In this document: positions 16,304 through 25,518 of the stretch, one piece after another
Numbering within the stretch: the stretch's first letter is position 1
Layout of the letters: every line of letters starts with the position of its first letter
Made by a program: the position numbers and the translations under genes
Origin: Calidifontibacillus erzurumensis
GTDB lineage: Bacteria; Bacillota; Bacilli; Bacillales; Bacillaceae_J
Direction: 5' to 3'
Assembly (NCBI RefSeq): GCF_013303125.1
Contig: NZ_JABTTE010000025.1
Span: 1 to 50,120, forward strand
DNA length: 50,120 bases
The notes under the pieces: generated by a model
What the model saw: only the letters and a program-made list of their open reading frames with translations
Database searches by the model: none
What the model was told of the DNA's origin: nothing

Positions 16304-17140
16304 TCAGTAACACTCCTTTTTTATTTTTCTAGTAAAAGTAGAATCATTCATTCAAATTAGAATTTTCGTTAGTCTAAGGATGGACAAATCGAGAAAAATT
16401 TATACATATTTTAGAAGGATAATAGAAATTTTATTTTTACGGGGGAGAGGCTGAAGGCATACGATCCGCATTGGCGGTTTCCGATTACATGGACCGTATC
16501 TTGGTACGTATGGTTTTTTGATTTGTGGATCTTATGATCTTTTGCATTGCTTTGTTCGCTGAATTTTAACTTTGTAAAATGCGAAAAACTTAGATTGTAA
16601 AAAAAGAAGCAACTAAAGAATTAGCAGGAGTTTTTTTAGAGGTAGGTAAGAAAGGTTGGGTGGAAGTTTTACGGGAGAAACGATGAAAGGTTAGGTTAGT
16701 TTTACGAAGTCGTACAAACGAATAGTTCGGTGAGAGTTTTACGAAGAAGAACTAAAATAGGCCGGACAGGATATAAGAGCTCGGTGAGTGTTTTGAAAGA
16801 TAGGCTAAGAGGGCTCATGGGCAGCATTTTAAAGGCTTAGTGGGAGTTTATGGAAGTAATGTTAAGAAACGATCAGCAATTATGAAAGGTCAAGTAGGAG
16901 GTTTAAGAAAGATAAGCAATCGAAGGGGGGAGATGTTAAAAACGATGGTAATTGAAAAGCTGGTGTGTGTCGAATCATTGATGCCTATAGTTGAAAGTGG
17001 TAAAATATCATTTGTTTAAAAGCGAAATTTGCAGGATTTCTGCATGGTTTATTGTGATAAAATGTACATTTAAACGTTTCAATAGATTCAAGATAGGGGA
17101 AAAGGCTGGGTATTGTTTCAAAGAAAGGTAGGTGGTTATG
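16304..17140. repeat. gene-free space with degenerate AGTTTTACGA-type repeats
   Basis: About 840 bases without a supported gene. Between about 16625 and 16920 an irregular motif recurs (GGAAGTTTTACGGGAG, TTAGTTTTACGAAG, GAGAGTTTTACGAAG, GAGTGTTTTGAAAG, GGAGTTTATGGAAG, GGAGGTTTAAGAAAG) at spacings of about 34-55 bases. It looks like an old tandem array that has drifted. The last 100 bases presumably hold the ywzC promoter. Confidence 0.45.
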
Positions 17141-17371
17141 ATGTCAAAAAATAATGAATTTCGAGTTTGTGACGATTGCCAAGGTACAAATTTAAAAACA
17201 TTGTTGCCAAGGCTAAAAAAATTAGATCCAGATGCGGAAATTGTGATTGGCTGTCAATCTTATTGCGGTCCAGGTAGGAAAAAGTCATTTGCCTTTTTAA
17301 ATAATCGTCCAATTTCAGCACCAACGGAAGATGAGTTAATAAGCAAACTAGAAAAGAAACTAAAAAAATAG
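17141..17371 (+). CDS. ywzC: DUF1450-like small cysteine protein YwzC
   Basis: 76 residues if the second of two adjacent ATGs is used (17138 is equally possible), after AAAGGTAGG. The protein carries CDDCQGTN near the N-terminus and [19 protein letters not shown] in the middle, a pattern of paired cysteines (CxxC and CxxxC) typical of this small UPF0741/DUF1450-like group; metal or disulfide use is likely but unproven. It lies between rsfA and ywfO, the place of ywzC in B. subtilis. Function unknown. A terminator follows at 17429 and then minisatellite locus 3. Confidence 0.8.
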   Translation: MSKNNEFRVCDDCQGTNLKTLLPRLKKLDPDAEIVIGCQSYCGPGRKKSFAFLNNRPISAPTEDELISKLEKKLKK

Positions 17372-17428
17372 TAGGTAGGCATTTTTTGATAAGTAAATAC
17401 ACCATCGGTTGCCAAAAAAAAAGCGGAA

Positions 17429-17463
17429 GAACCTTCTTTCAAACGAAAAGAGGGTTTTTTTTA
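17429..17463 (+). terminator. intrinsic terminator of ywzC
   Basis: AACCTTCTTT and AAAAGAGGGTT form an imperfect stem followed by a run of T residues to about 17463. Repeat locus 3 begins right after. Confidence 0.75.
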
Positions 17464-17502
17464 TTTGGGTGCCAAATCTCACTGGGAACACGTCTACGGA
17501 GC

Positions 17503-17632
17503 GGTGTCAGACCCCTCTGATGCACCATCTCCGGCACCATCTACGGAGCGGTGCCAGACCCCTCTGGTGTACCATCTCCGGCACCGTCTGGTGTAGGGTG
17601 CCAGACCCCTCTGGTGTACCGTCTCCGGCACC
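17503..17632 (+). repeat. 47-bp minisatellite, locus 3 (3 units)
   Basis: Units start at 17503, 17550 and 17597, a 47-base period, with GGTGTCAGACCCCTCTGATG and GGTGCCAGACCCCTCTGG starts. A degenerate partial unit (GGTGCCAAATCTCACTGG) lies at about 17468, directly at the end of the terminator T run. Confidence 0.93.
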
Positions 17633-17789
17633 TTTTACGAATTTTGACTCGTTAAGAGGTTTTTTGTAGAAGAAATAGAATGTATAATGAAAAATAGTAA
17701 ATTGATTGTAAAAGATACTTGTTGTATTTGTTCGGAAGTTTCTTGTGCAATGAGCTGCAATGGATAATGGATTGAAGGGAGCTCCTTTA

Positions 17790-19082
17790 ATGGCATATGA
17801 AAACGAACAACTTCACGAAGAAAAAGTTTTTAAAGACCCCGTGCATCGGTATGTGCATGTTCGGGATAAATTAATTTGGGATTTGATTGGGACTGCTGAG
17901 TTTCAAAGGCTAAGGAGAATCCGCCAGCTTGGTACGACATTTTTTACCTTTCATGGTGCTGAGCATAGCCGTTTCAACCATTCGCTTGGCGTTTATGAGA
18001 TTATTAGGCGAATCATTGAAATTTTTCAAGGTCGCGAGCATTGGGATAATTCTGAACGGCTCTTGTGTCTTTCAGCAGCTTTATTGCATGACGTTGGTCA
18101 TGGTCCGTTCTCTCATTCATTTGAAAAGGTTTTTAATCTTGATCATGAAAAATGGACACGTGAGATTATTACCGGTGATACCGAAATTAATCAAGTGTTA
18201 AGAAGAGTAAATGACGAATTTCCGCAAAAAGTTGCAGAAGTTATTGCAAAAACTTATGAAAACAAACTGGTTGTCAGCATGATCTCCAGTCAAATTGATG
18301 CTGACCGTATGGATTATTTGCAGCGTGATGCTTTTTATACGGGCGTGAGCTATGGTCATTTTGACATGGAGCGAATCTTGCGCGTCATGCGGCCAACAGA
18401 AGATATGGTTGTTATTAAAAAAAGCGGGATGCATGCCGTTGAAGATTACATTATGAGCCGTTACCAAATGTATTGGCAAGTTTATTTTCATCCAGTCACA
18501 CGGAGCGCAGAGGTTATTCTTACAAAAATTCTTCACCGTGCAAAAAAACTATTTGAACAAGGTTATAAATTCCAAATTGAACCCACCCATTTTTATTCAT
18601 TGTTTAATGGAGATATTAGCTTAAAAGATTATTTGGCGCTTGATGAATCGGTTATGTTGTTCTTTTTCCAAAATTGGATGCATGAAGAAGATAAAATTTT
18701 AAAAGACTTGTGCAGGCGCTTTATCAATCGAAATCTTTTTAAATATATAGAGTTTAATCCAAATTCAAGCTATAAACAGCTAGTAGAATTAATTCAGCTC
18801 TTTAAAGAGGCTGGAATTGATACAGACTATTATTTAGAAGTTGACTCTTCCTCTGATCTCCCTTACGATTTTTATCGGCTTGGAGAAGAAGGGGAACGTA
18901 TGCCGATTAATTTATTAATGCCAAACGGTGAACTGCGTGAACTTTCAAGAGAGTCTGAGATTGTTGAAGCTATTGCCGGTAAAAAAAGAACAGATCATAA
19001 GCTTTATTATCCACAAGATTTTGTCGACAATCTGCCAGAGGGTGCAGTAAAGAAGAGAATAAAAGAAATTTTGCAAGGATAG
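17790..19082 (+). CDS. ywfO: HD-domain phosphohydrolase YwfO
   Basis: 430 residues from ATG 17790, preceded by AAGGGAG; the start MAYENEQLHEEKVFKDPVHRY agrees with the family. The HD-domain metal site is visible: GAEHSRFNHS, then H100-D101 in LLHDVGHGPFSHS, then DADRMDYLQRDAF. It is related to dNTP triphosphohydrolase-like HD proteins; the physiological substrate of YwfO is not settled. ywgA follows 12 bases later in the same operon, as in B. subtilis. The promoter must lie in the 150 bases between minisatellite locus 3 and the start. Confidence 0.92.
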   Translation: MAYENEQLHEEKVFKDPVHRYVHVRDKLIWDLIGTAEFQRLRRIRQLGTTFFTFHGAEHSRFNHSLGVYEIIRRIIEIFQGREHWDNSERLLCLSAALLHDVGHGPFSHSFEKVFNLDHEKWTREIITGDTEINQVLRRVNDEFPQKVAEVIAKTYENKLVVSMISSQIDADRMDYLQRDAFYTGVSYGHFDMERILRVMRPTEDMVVIKKSGMHAVEDYIMSRYQMYWQVYFHPVTRSAEVILTKILHRAKKLFEQGYKFQIEPTHFYSLFNGDISLKDYLALDESVMLFFFQNWMHEEDKILKDLCRRFINRNLFKYIEFNPNSSYKQLVELIQLFKEAGIDTDYYLEVDSSSDLPYDFYRLGEEGERMPINLLMPNGELRELSRESEIVEAIAGKKRTDHKLYYPQDFVDNLPEGAVKKRIKEILQG

Positions 19083-19094
19083 GAGAGAGCATGA

Positions 19095-19616
19095 ATGTTG
19101 CAGGATCATGCAAAATTAATGAAGGTGTTTTCGTATGCAGGTGAAATCGTCGGCAGAAAAAAACTCCAAAAGATGATTTATATTGCAAAAAAACTCCATT
19201 TTCCTTTTAATGAAAAATACGATTTTCACTTTTTTGGGCCTTATTCTGAAGAGTTGACTTTACGGGTTGAGGAACTTGGAAACAATGGTTTTTTACACGA
19301 GGAAAAAGAAAAGAAAGGCGGCTATGTCCAGTATCGTTACACGCTGTCTAAAGCAGGGGAAGAATTTCTGCGTCATTTCCAAATTGAAATGCCGCATCTT
19401 GAAGACTGTATTAAAAATATGAACGAGCAAAGCTCCCGTTTCTTAGAGCTAGTTTCAACTGTGCTTTATTTTGAAGATCTCCCAAAAGAACAAGTAAGAG
19501 ATAAAGTATTTACTTTAAAAAGCAAACAGCGCTACACAAATGAGGAAATCGAAAACGCCTATCAATACATAGATACGCTTCGAGAACAAATATTTGAAAA
19601 GGCTAGGTCCTTGTAA
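19095..19616 (+). CDS. ywgA: YwgA family protein
   Basis: 173 residues; start ATG 19095 is 7 bases after AGGAGAG. The N-terminal part (MKVFSYAGEIVGRKKLQKMIYIAKK, FHFFGPYSEEL) and the central VQYRYTLSKAGEEFL suggest a winged-helix-like fold similar to small regulatory proteins near HD hydrolases, but the function is not known. It is tightly coupled to ywfO and likely co-transcribed. The terminator arm begins inside its last codons. Confidence 0.88.
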   Translation: MLQDHAKLMKVFSYAGEIVGRKKLQKMIYIAKKLHFPFNEKYDFHFFGPYSEELTLRVEELGNNGFLHEEKEKKGGYVQYRYTLSKAGEEFLRHFQIEMPHLEDCIKNMNEQSSRFLELVSTVLYFEDLPKEQVRDKVFTLKSKQRYTNEEIENAYQYIDTLREQIFEKARSL

Positions 19617-19635
19617 GGATCTAGCCTCTGTTTTT
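19601..19635 (+). terminator. intrinsic terminator of ywfO-ywgA
   Basis: GGCTAGGTCCTT (19601-19612) pairs with AAGGATCTAGCC (19615-19626) over 12 positions with one G-T pair; TCTGTTTTTG follows. The 5' arm overlaps the stop codon of ywgA. Confidence 0.85.
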
Positions 19636-19690
19636 GTGCTGGATGCCAGTTTTAGGGCCTGCTATCGAGGGCTCAGGTATGTAATATTAA

Positions 19691-19846
19691 GATTGTTTTC
19701 CTGGCTCAGTTAACTCGGGCAGGCAAGTAGACATATTGGAAAACCCCGTTTATTCAGTCTTCATTAAAGGCAAGCAAGGTGGAGACTGGAATCCGCATCA
19801 CACGGGTATGTTACCTGAATTTCGTTGGTCTACACCTAAAAAATGA
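19691..19846 (+). pseudogene. possible gene remnant (51-codon open frame without start)
   Basis: An open frame runs from just after a stop at 19688-19690 to TGA 19844-19846. It reads as protein-like text (VFIKGKQGGDWNPHHTGMLP, then EFRWSTPKK) but has no ATG/GTG start with a ribosome site. I do not recognise the family. It may be the 3' end of a decayed gene lying between ywgA and ywhB. Confidence 0.3.
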
Positions 19847-19863
19847 CTTACTGGCAAGCCTTT

Positions 19864-20049
19864 TTATTGTTCACTAGCCAATTTTCCACCAATTGCAAGG
19901 TGATTTTTTGGCATTTCTTCGATCATCACATGGATTCTCTCAGCAGGTGCACCTGTTGTTTCGGAGACAGCTGCTGTTACTTTTTCTGCCAATGCTTTTT
20001 TCTGTTCATCTGTGCGTCCTTCTAACATTTTGATCGTTACATATGGCAT
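19864..20049 (-). CDS. ywhB: 4-oxalocrotonate tautomerase family protein YwhB
   Basis: 61 residues. After removal of Met the protein begins with the catalytic Pro1 (PYVTIKMLEGRTDEQK), followed by the family pattern with ALAEKVTAAVSETTG, RIHVMIEEMPKNHLAIGGK. These small enzymes assemble as hexamers and catalyse keto-enol tautomerisation; the natural substrate of YwhB is unclear. AAGGAGAG lies upstream on the minus strand. The position next to ywhD and pbpG follows the B. subtilis order. Confidence 0.93.
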   Translation of the reverse strand: MPYVTIKMLEGRTDEQKKALAEKVTAAVSETTGAPAERIHVMIEEMPKNHLAIGGKLASEQ

Positions 20050-20452
20050 GAAAATCTCTCCTTATTTTAATTTTTTTAAGTCAACATGAAAAATTATACC
20101 ATAAACACTAAAAAGCTATCCCCATTTATCCATTGGTTACGCACGTTTTTTATGAAATGGTAAGGTTGGCAACCCTAATGCAAAACCCGTGAAAAAGGGA
20201 GAATCAAATTGCAGTAATCGCTTTAAAAATCGTTTGTCTAAGTCTTTCAAAATGAAGGCATGGGATCCTCCATGTAAATCCTAGAAGATGAGTAAAATTT
20301 CTTCGTATGCAAAAATGGACGAAGTCTTCAAAGATGAAGTTTCTGTGTATAGGTGTTAAAATAAGGATATTATGTATATGATAGTAATTCTTTAAAAAGC
20401 TTGTTTATAGAACGTCACACCCCTAATAATTCATATAAAAGAGGTGAAAAAA
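20050..20452. other. intergenic region between ywhB and ywhD
   Basis: A 400-base divergent space, AT-rich toward ywhD, with no open frame, hairpin or repeat that I can support. It should hold promoters for both flanking genes; no clear hexamer pair stands out. Confidence 0.4.
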
Positions 20453-20965
20453 ATGAACAAAAACCAACGTCCTGGTTTTAATATTATAAAAAACGATTCT
20501 ACGATGGGTCATGGTGGTTTTGGAACTGGCTCCATCAGCTTAAATAATGTTTCACCTGTGATCATCGATACAGAAAAGCAGGAAGTTTTTATTGACATGG
20601 GAGCGCTCCATGCTAGAAGTGAAATTGAAAAAGGAAACAAAATTGTAAAGGACAGATCAGAAGTGCCGAACGGCAAAACGTATTGGGTCGTTTGGGTCAC
20701 CGTTAACCGTAATGAAAAAGGACCGTATTACCATGGTCTTGGAGCTTGTGAACTTTTCATTGACCATGAGGCAAAACGTCTTTATAAATCAATGCCAGAG
20801 CATGTGAACAATATGGATCGATCACTGAAAGGCCGAATTGTCGTCAACCATATGGATGACAAATCTAGAAAGTCTTTAGGAGAGTTTTTGAAAAATTTCA
20901 ATGCAGACATGTGGGCTAATTCATCGGAAGAATTGCGGCAGTCGCTTTTTGGCGCTGAAGGATAA
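20453..20965 (+). CDS. ywhD: YwhD family protein
   Basis: 170 residues from ATG 20453 (AGAGGTG ribosome site; an in-frame GTG at 20444 is part of that site). The protein is soluble, with a Gly-rich start (GHGGFGTGSISLNN) and conserved WVVWVTVNRNEKGPYYHGLG, and matches the YwhD family, conserved in Bacillaceae with no known function. It lies between ywhB and pbpG as in B. subtilis. A strong terminator follows at 21154 in the convergent space before pbpG. Confidence 0.9.
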   Translation: MNKNQRPGFNIIKNDSTMGHGGFGTGSISLNNVSPVIIDTEKQEVFIDMGALHARSEIEKGNKIVKDRSEVPNGKTYWVVWVTVNRNEKGPYYHGLGACELFIDHEAKRLYKSMPEHVNNMDRSLKGRIVVNHMDDKSRKSLGEFLKNFNADMWANSSEELRQSLFGAEG

Positions 20966-21153
20966 AAATTTTACAAAATATAGAGGGAACAAGAGGAAAA
21001 TTGCGAAGGGTATAAATAACATAATTAAATTTCGGAAAAGTTAGTTTCCAAAATATTTATACTATTTTTGAACATTCTGTGAACAGCACTTGAGCTTTTA
21101 GCGGAAAAAAAGTAAACTAATAAATAGTCTACAAACACACAGACTAGGACAAA

Positions 21154-21196
21154 GAAACCAAGGATCAACATGAAGGTCCTTGGTTTCTTCTTTTTT
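21154..21196 (+). terminator. intrinsic terminator downstream of ywhD
   Basis: GAAACCAAGGA (21154-21164) and TCCTTGGTTTC (21177-21187) form an 11-base stem followed by TTCTTTTTT. Confidence 0.85.
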
Positions 21197-21321
21197 AAAA
21201 AGTTTTTGTTGGGGCTTTTCGAAAAGTAGTGAATTGCCTTTTTAGAGAAACGCACCCTGGGAATTAGGAAGAACGTATTTAGCTTTTCGAAAAGCAAGTC
21301 CCTCCTTTATAGTAGACTTCT

Positions 21322-21368
21322 AAAATAAAAAATAGCAGCACAAACCATAATATTGGTCCGAACTGCTA
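21322..21368 (-). terminator. intrinsic terminator of pbpG
   Basis: On the minus strand TAGCAG and CTGCTA, with inner ACCA/TGGT pairing, form a stem followed by TTTTTTATTTT. It lies about 35 bases past the stop. Confidence 0.78.
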
Positions 21369-21403
21369 ATGGAATTAATCTTAAGATTTTATTAAGGGGA
21401 TTA

Positions 21404-23485
21404 TTACCACCAATTAAATAGCTTATCAAACCAAGTTTTATCCGCATTTTCTTCGTTGCCAGGCTTTTCTTCTTTATGCTCATCAGCGTGATTTGGCAAA
21501 TGAACCGTACAATACTCGGTTGGCTCCGTACCTTCAACATAGTATGTTAAGCGGGCATTTTTGCATCCGCTTGTCGCCAATAATCCGTTTGTTGGATCGA
21601 TATAAACAGGCACTGTACCTTTTGGTGCTTTGAATGGGATAAACGGTTTATTTTGTAAAACATCTTCCATAAAATCCGCCCAAATTCGTTTTGCGTACGC
21701 TCTTTCAGCGACAATGTCGAGCGTTTTATCACGATCATAGCCGATCCAAACGCCTGTTACAAGTTGTGGAGTAAAGCCGATCATCCAACTGTCTGTTGTC
21801 GTTGTACCGGACTTTCCAGCGTAAAGACGTGTAAGCTTATTGGCAATAGACTGGCCGGTGACCGATGTATATGAATTTAATTTTGTATCAAACATGCCAG
21901 TCATAAGATGGGCAGTGACAAAGGCAAGAGCCGGATCTAAAATTTGTTCATGCTCCGATTTATATTCGTAAATGACTTCACCTTTATGATTTTCAACTTT
22001 TTCTATAAAAACAGGATTTACGCGAACACCGCCGTTGGCAATGGTCCCATACGCTTTTACCATATCAATCATTTTAACTGTAGAAGTTCCAAGAGCTAGT
22101 GATGGAACTGCGTCTAATTCGCTTGTAATTCCAAGCAATTTCGCTGTTTCAATTAGCTTTTCAATACCTAAAAACATATGGGTTTTCACAGCATAAATAT
22201 TATCAGACAAGGCCAAAGCTTGAGCCATTGTAATAAAATCATTTGCATAATAATTGTTAAAGTTGTCTGGACGGTAAACAGCGCGTCCTTCATCATATGT
22301 GAAAGTCATTGGTTCGCTGCGCATAACTGTTGATGGCGTAAAGCCATGAGCCAGGGCAGTATAATAAAGAAACGGCTTAAATGTGGACCCTGGCATTCGT
22401 TCTGCTTGCGTCACCCGGTTAAAAGGGCTTTTTTCATAATCACGTCCCCCTACTAGGGCACGCACTTTTCCTGTGTGTGGCTCCATAGCCATGAGCGCAA
22501 CTTCGATTTCTGATTCTGGGTTAATTATATTCTTAATATGGGTTTCTGCTTTTTCTTGAGCCTCAGGATCGAGCGTTGTATAGACACGTAATCCACCCAA
22601 TTCAATCGTTCGCTCATCGAGTTTTACAATATCTCTTAAAGCAGTTTTAACAGCATCTTGGAAGTAAGGTGCTATTTTTTTAGTTGCCATCTTTTTATCA
22701 TTATTGTACTCAATAGGTTTTTCAAAAGCTTCGTTTGCCTCAGCTTCAGTGATCATGCCGCTTTGAGCCATCGATTGCAGCACGATTTTTTGTCTAGTTT
22801 TTGCTTTCTGTTCATTGGCAAAAGGAGAATAATAGCTAGGTGCTTTTGGAATTCCTGCAAGCATTGCCGCTTCGTGTAAATCTAGTTCACTAGCATGTTT
22901 ATTAAAATAATAGTTTGCTGCTGCTTCGATCCCATAAGCTCCATGGCCATAATAGATTGTATTTAAATAACCTTCTAAAATTTCATCTTTGCTGTAGTTC
23001 GTTTCCAATCGGATCGTATACAATGCTTCTTCGATTTTTCTTTTCCAAGTTTTGTCGTGTTCTAAAAATAAATTTCGGGCATATTGTTGGGTAATCGTAC
23101 TGGCCCCTTGGACCTTGGCCATTGCTTTCAAATCAGCAATCACCGCGCCGAATATTCTTTTTATATCAAAGCCAAAATGATCATAAAATTTCCGATCCTC
23201 TATCGCAATGGTAGCATTGATTACGTTTTCTGATATTTCACTTAATGGCATCCAATAACGATTTTCACCGTTCTGAACGCTTTTGCCGATAATCGTTTCT
23301 CCATCATAGGCGTAATAAATCGTCGTTTGTGGAACTGCCAACGGTGGAGGACCTGTTAGCTTACCGTAAGCCACAAAGCCAATGATGGAAATAACGAGTA
23401 GGATGAATAGAATCATGCCAATAAAGAAAATGGCCCTCAACCATTTTCTAGTCTTCTCTAAATTCTCTTGGGTAATAAGCTCCAA
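21404..23485 (-). CDS. pbpG: class A penicillin-binding protein (PBP2d-type)
   Basis: About 693 residues from TTG 23485, which lies 6 bases after AGGGGGG. A membrane anchor (about 17-42) is followed by the glycosyltransferase domain (E96 in EDRKFYDHFGFD; QGASTITQQYARNLFLE) and a transpeptidase domain with S367-K370 (STFK), S427-D-N429 and K558-S-G (KSGTT). It polymerises and crosslinks peptidoglycan outside the membrane. Synteny with ywhD and speE identifies it as PbpG (YwhE), in B. subtilis a sporulation-associated PBP. The C-terminal tail is rich in E and K. Minisatellite locus 4 begins within about 55 bases upstream of its start. Confidence 0.93.
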   Translation of the reverse strand: MELITQENLEKTRKWLRAIFFIGMILFILLVISIIGFVAYGKLTGPPPLAVPQTTIYYAYDGETIIGKSVQNGENRYWMPLSEISENVINATIAIEDRKFYDHFGFDIKRIFGAVIADLKAMAKVQGASTITQQYARNLFLEHDKTWKRKIEEALYTIRLETNYSKDEILEGYLNTIYYGHGAYGIEAAANYYFNKHASELDLHEAAMLAGIPKAPSYYSPFANEQKAKTRQKIVLQSMAQSGMITEAEANEAFEKPIEYNNDKKMATKKIAPYFQDAVKTALRDIVKLDERTIELGGLRVYTTLDPEAQEKAETHIKNIINPESEIEVALMAMEPHTGKVRALVGGRDYEKSPFNRVTQAERMPGSTFKPFLYYTALAHGFTPSTVMRSEPMTFTYDEGRAVYRPDNFNNYYANDFITMAQALALSDNIYAVKTHMFLGIEKLIETAKLLGITSELDAVPSLALGTSTVKMIDMVKAYGTIANGGVRVNPVFIEKVENHKGEVIYEYKSEHEQILDPALAFVTAHLMTGMFDTKLNSYTSVTGQSIANKLTRLYAGKSGTTTTDSWMIGFTPQLVTGVWIGYDRDKTLDIVAERAYAKRIWADFMEDVLQNKPFIPFKAPKGTVPVYIDPTNGLLATSGCKNARLTYYVEGTEPTEYCTVHLPNHADEHKEEKPGNEENADKTWFDKLFNWW

Positions 23486-23537
23486 CAAACTCCCCCCTAA
23501 ACATTGCAAAAAGTTTGGCGGTGTACATCAGCAGTGT

Positions 23538-23770
23538 GGTGCCAGACCCCTCAGGTGATACGTCTGCGGCACCATCTGAGGTGTGGTGCCAGACCCCTCT
23601 GGTGTACGGTCTGTGGCACCATCTGAGGTGTGGTGCCAGACCCCTCTGGTGTACGGTCTGTGGCACCATCTGCGGTGTGGTGTCAGACCCCTCTGGTGTA
23701 CGGTCTGTGGCACCATCTGCGGTGTGGTGTCAGACCCCTCTGGTGATACGTCTGTGGCACCATCTGCCAC
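23538..23770 (+). repeat. 47-bp minisatellite, locus 4 (5 units)
   Basis: Units start at 23538, 23585, 23632, 23679 and 23726, an exact 47-base period, with GGTGCCAGACCCCTC or GGTGTCAGACCCCTC starts. It occupies the upstream region of pbpG, between pbpG and the divergent speE, so it lies where a pbpG promoter would be expected. Confidence 0.95.
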
Positions 23771-24382
23771 ATCTTTTGCTTTTTTTCCTCTATTTCGTTC
23801 ATTTTGTTTTGTAATCAAAAATTATTACTAGTATGGGAATTTTTTTTGGAAAATAAACCTATGTTTATCACTTAGAAAAAGGGATGATTCTTTGATAGGT
23901 TTGCCAATTTGCAAAGGGTAAAGGGGGATGAATTTGCTAGGAGACACATCATAATCTACTAAATACTTTTTAAATAGATAGATATTTTCAGGTATCTAAT
24001 AGTTTTTAGTTGGAATCAATCCGTTTTGTTGAAGGTCGTCAACCATTAGGAAAAAAAGGGCTTTCCTTTCCTAAATATCCATGGAGAAAATGTCTCATCA
24101 CTTTAGGAAGGTGAAACTTGATGCTCCACAAAAATTTGCTTTCCTAATCCTGTATTTTTAAATTCATTTGCATTGATTTTTTGGGCTTTAGTTGCCCTGC
24201 GAAAAATAAATGATGAAACCAAAAAAATTCCTTGCATTTTTAGTAGATTCATCTATACTTTGTACTTGTATTTTTGATTTTTTATGGATTTCCATGATTT
24301 TTATGGAATGGGTAGGGAACATTAATAAAGTAAAAAATAGAGCATTAAAATGGTATTTTTTAGAAGAAAGGGATGTAAAAAT
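23771..24382. other. intergenic region upstream of speE
   Basis: About 600 bases with no gene that I can support. CCTTTCCTAAA (about 24067) and TTTAGGAAGG (about 24103) are inverted copies that could pair. An AAAGGGGG site near 23920 is followed by only an eight-codon frame. The speE promoter should lie in the last 150 bases. Confidence 0.4.
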
Positions 24383-25210
24383 ATGGAATTATGGTTTACG
24401 GAAAAGCAAACAGAACATTTTGGGATTACAGCTAGAATTAAACAGACTTTACATACAGAACAAACAGAGTTCCAAAAATTAGATATGATTGAAACAGTAG
24501 AGTTTGGAAACATGCTTGTTTTAGATGGCATGGTTATGACAACAAAAAAAGATGAGTTTGTATATCATGAAATGGTTGCTCATGTGCCGCTATTTACTCA
24601 TCCAAACCCAGAAAATGTACTAGTAGTTGGCGGCGGTGATGGTGGTGTTATTCGCGAAATTTTAAAACATCCAAGCGTGAAAAAAGCAACATTAGTTGAA
24701 ATTGATGGAAAAGTCATTGAATACTCTAAAAAATATCTTCCAGAAATTGCTGGAGAGCTTGACAACCCACGTGTAGAAGTCATCGTCGGCGACGGCTTCA
24801 TGCATATTGCACAAGCTGAAAATGAGTATGATGTGATCATGGTTGATTCTACAGAACCAGTAGGTCCTGCTGTCAACCTATTTACAAAAGGATTTTATGC
24901 AGGGATTGCTAAAGCGTTAAAAGAGGACGGTTTGTTTGTAGCTCAAACGGATAATCCTTGGTTCAAAGCTGATTTAATCCGTTCAGTTCAACGCGATGTA
25001 AAAGAAATTTTCCCAATCGTCAAACTTTACACTGCAAATATTCCAACATATCCAAGCGGCATGTGGACATTTACTTTAGGTTCTAAAAAATATGATCCAC
25101 TTAAAGTAGAAGATAGCCGCTTCCATGAAATTGATACAAAATATTATACAAAAGAACTTCATAAAGCAGCATTTGTACTTCCTCGTTTTGTGGAAGAATT
25201 AACGAAATAA
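24383..25210 (+). CDS. speE: spermidine synthase
   Basis: 275 residues from ATG 24383 after AAAGGGATG. It is an aminopropyltransferase of the Rossmann methyltransferase-like fold: GGGDGG at 83-88, [16 protein letters not shown], and D155 in [12 protein letters not shown] where the catalytic aspartate lies. It transfers the aminopropyl group of decarboxylated SAM to putrescine to give spermidine. speB follows after about 310 bases on the same strand, as in B. subtilis; together they turn agmatine into putrescine and then spermidine. The large gap between them suggests speB may have its own promoter. Confidence 0.96.
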   Translation: MELWFTEKQTEHFGITARIKQTLHTEQTEFQKLDMIETVEFGNMLVLDGMVMTTKKDEFVYHEMVAHVPLFTHPNPENVLVVGGGDGGVIREILKHPSVKKATLVEIDGKVIEYSKKYLPEIAGELDNPRVEVIVGDGFMHIAQAENEYDVIMVDSTEPVGPAVNLFTKGFYAGIAKALKEDGLFVAQTDNPWFKADLIRSVQRDVKEIFPIVKLYTANIPTYPSGMWTFTLGSKKYDPLKVEDSRFHEIDTKYYTKELHKAAFVLPRFVEELTK

Positions 25211-25518
25211 AAAAGTGCTTACGTGTCTGTTTGCGCTCGAGTCTATTCAGGGAAAATGGGCTTACCGATATAAGATTCTTGGTTTCTATCAGCGCCCGGT
25301 TCTTTCTGACAAAATGGCATGATATAACGAAGTTCTTGTATGTCATTTTTGCTTGGATCTATACCTATAAAACCGGCTAATTAGCGAAAGACAAATGTTT
25401 TTAAGTGTCAGTTGGTGTTCCGTGCAAGGATTTGGAAAAGCAGCTGTTCAGAAGATTTTGGTTGAAAGTTTCTTGCAAATTTTGTTCAAGTGGATGGAAT
25501 TTTTGAGGAGGTTCTTAC
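25211..25518. other. intergenic region between speE and speB
   Basis: 308 bases with no supported gene, repeat or strong hairpin. In B. subtilis these genes lie close together, so the extra DNA is notable. Confidence 0.4.

Noticed and set aside
24210-24482. 90-codon open frame overlapping the start of speE
   Set aside because: It overlaps speE in another frame and reads through AT-rich promoter DNA as a hydrophobic string; a typical shadow.
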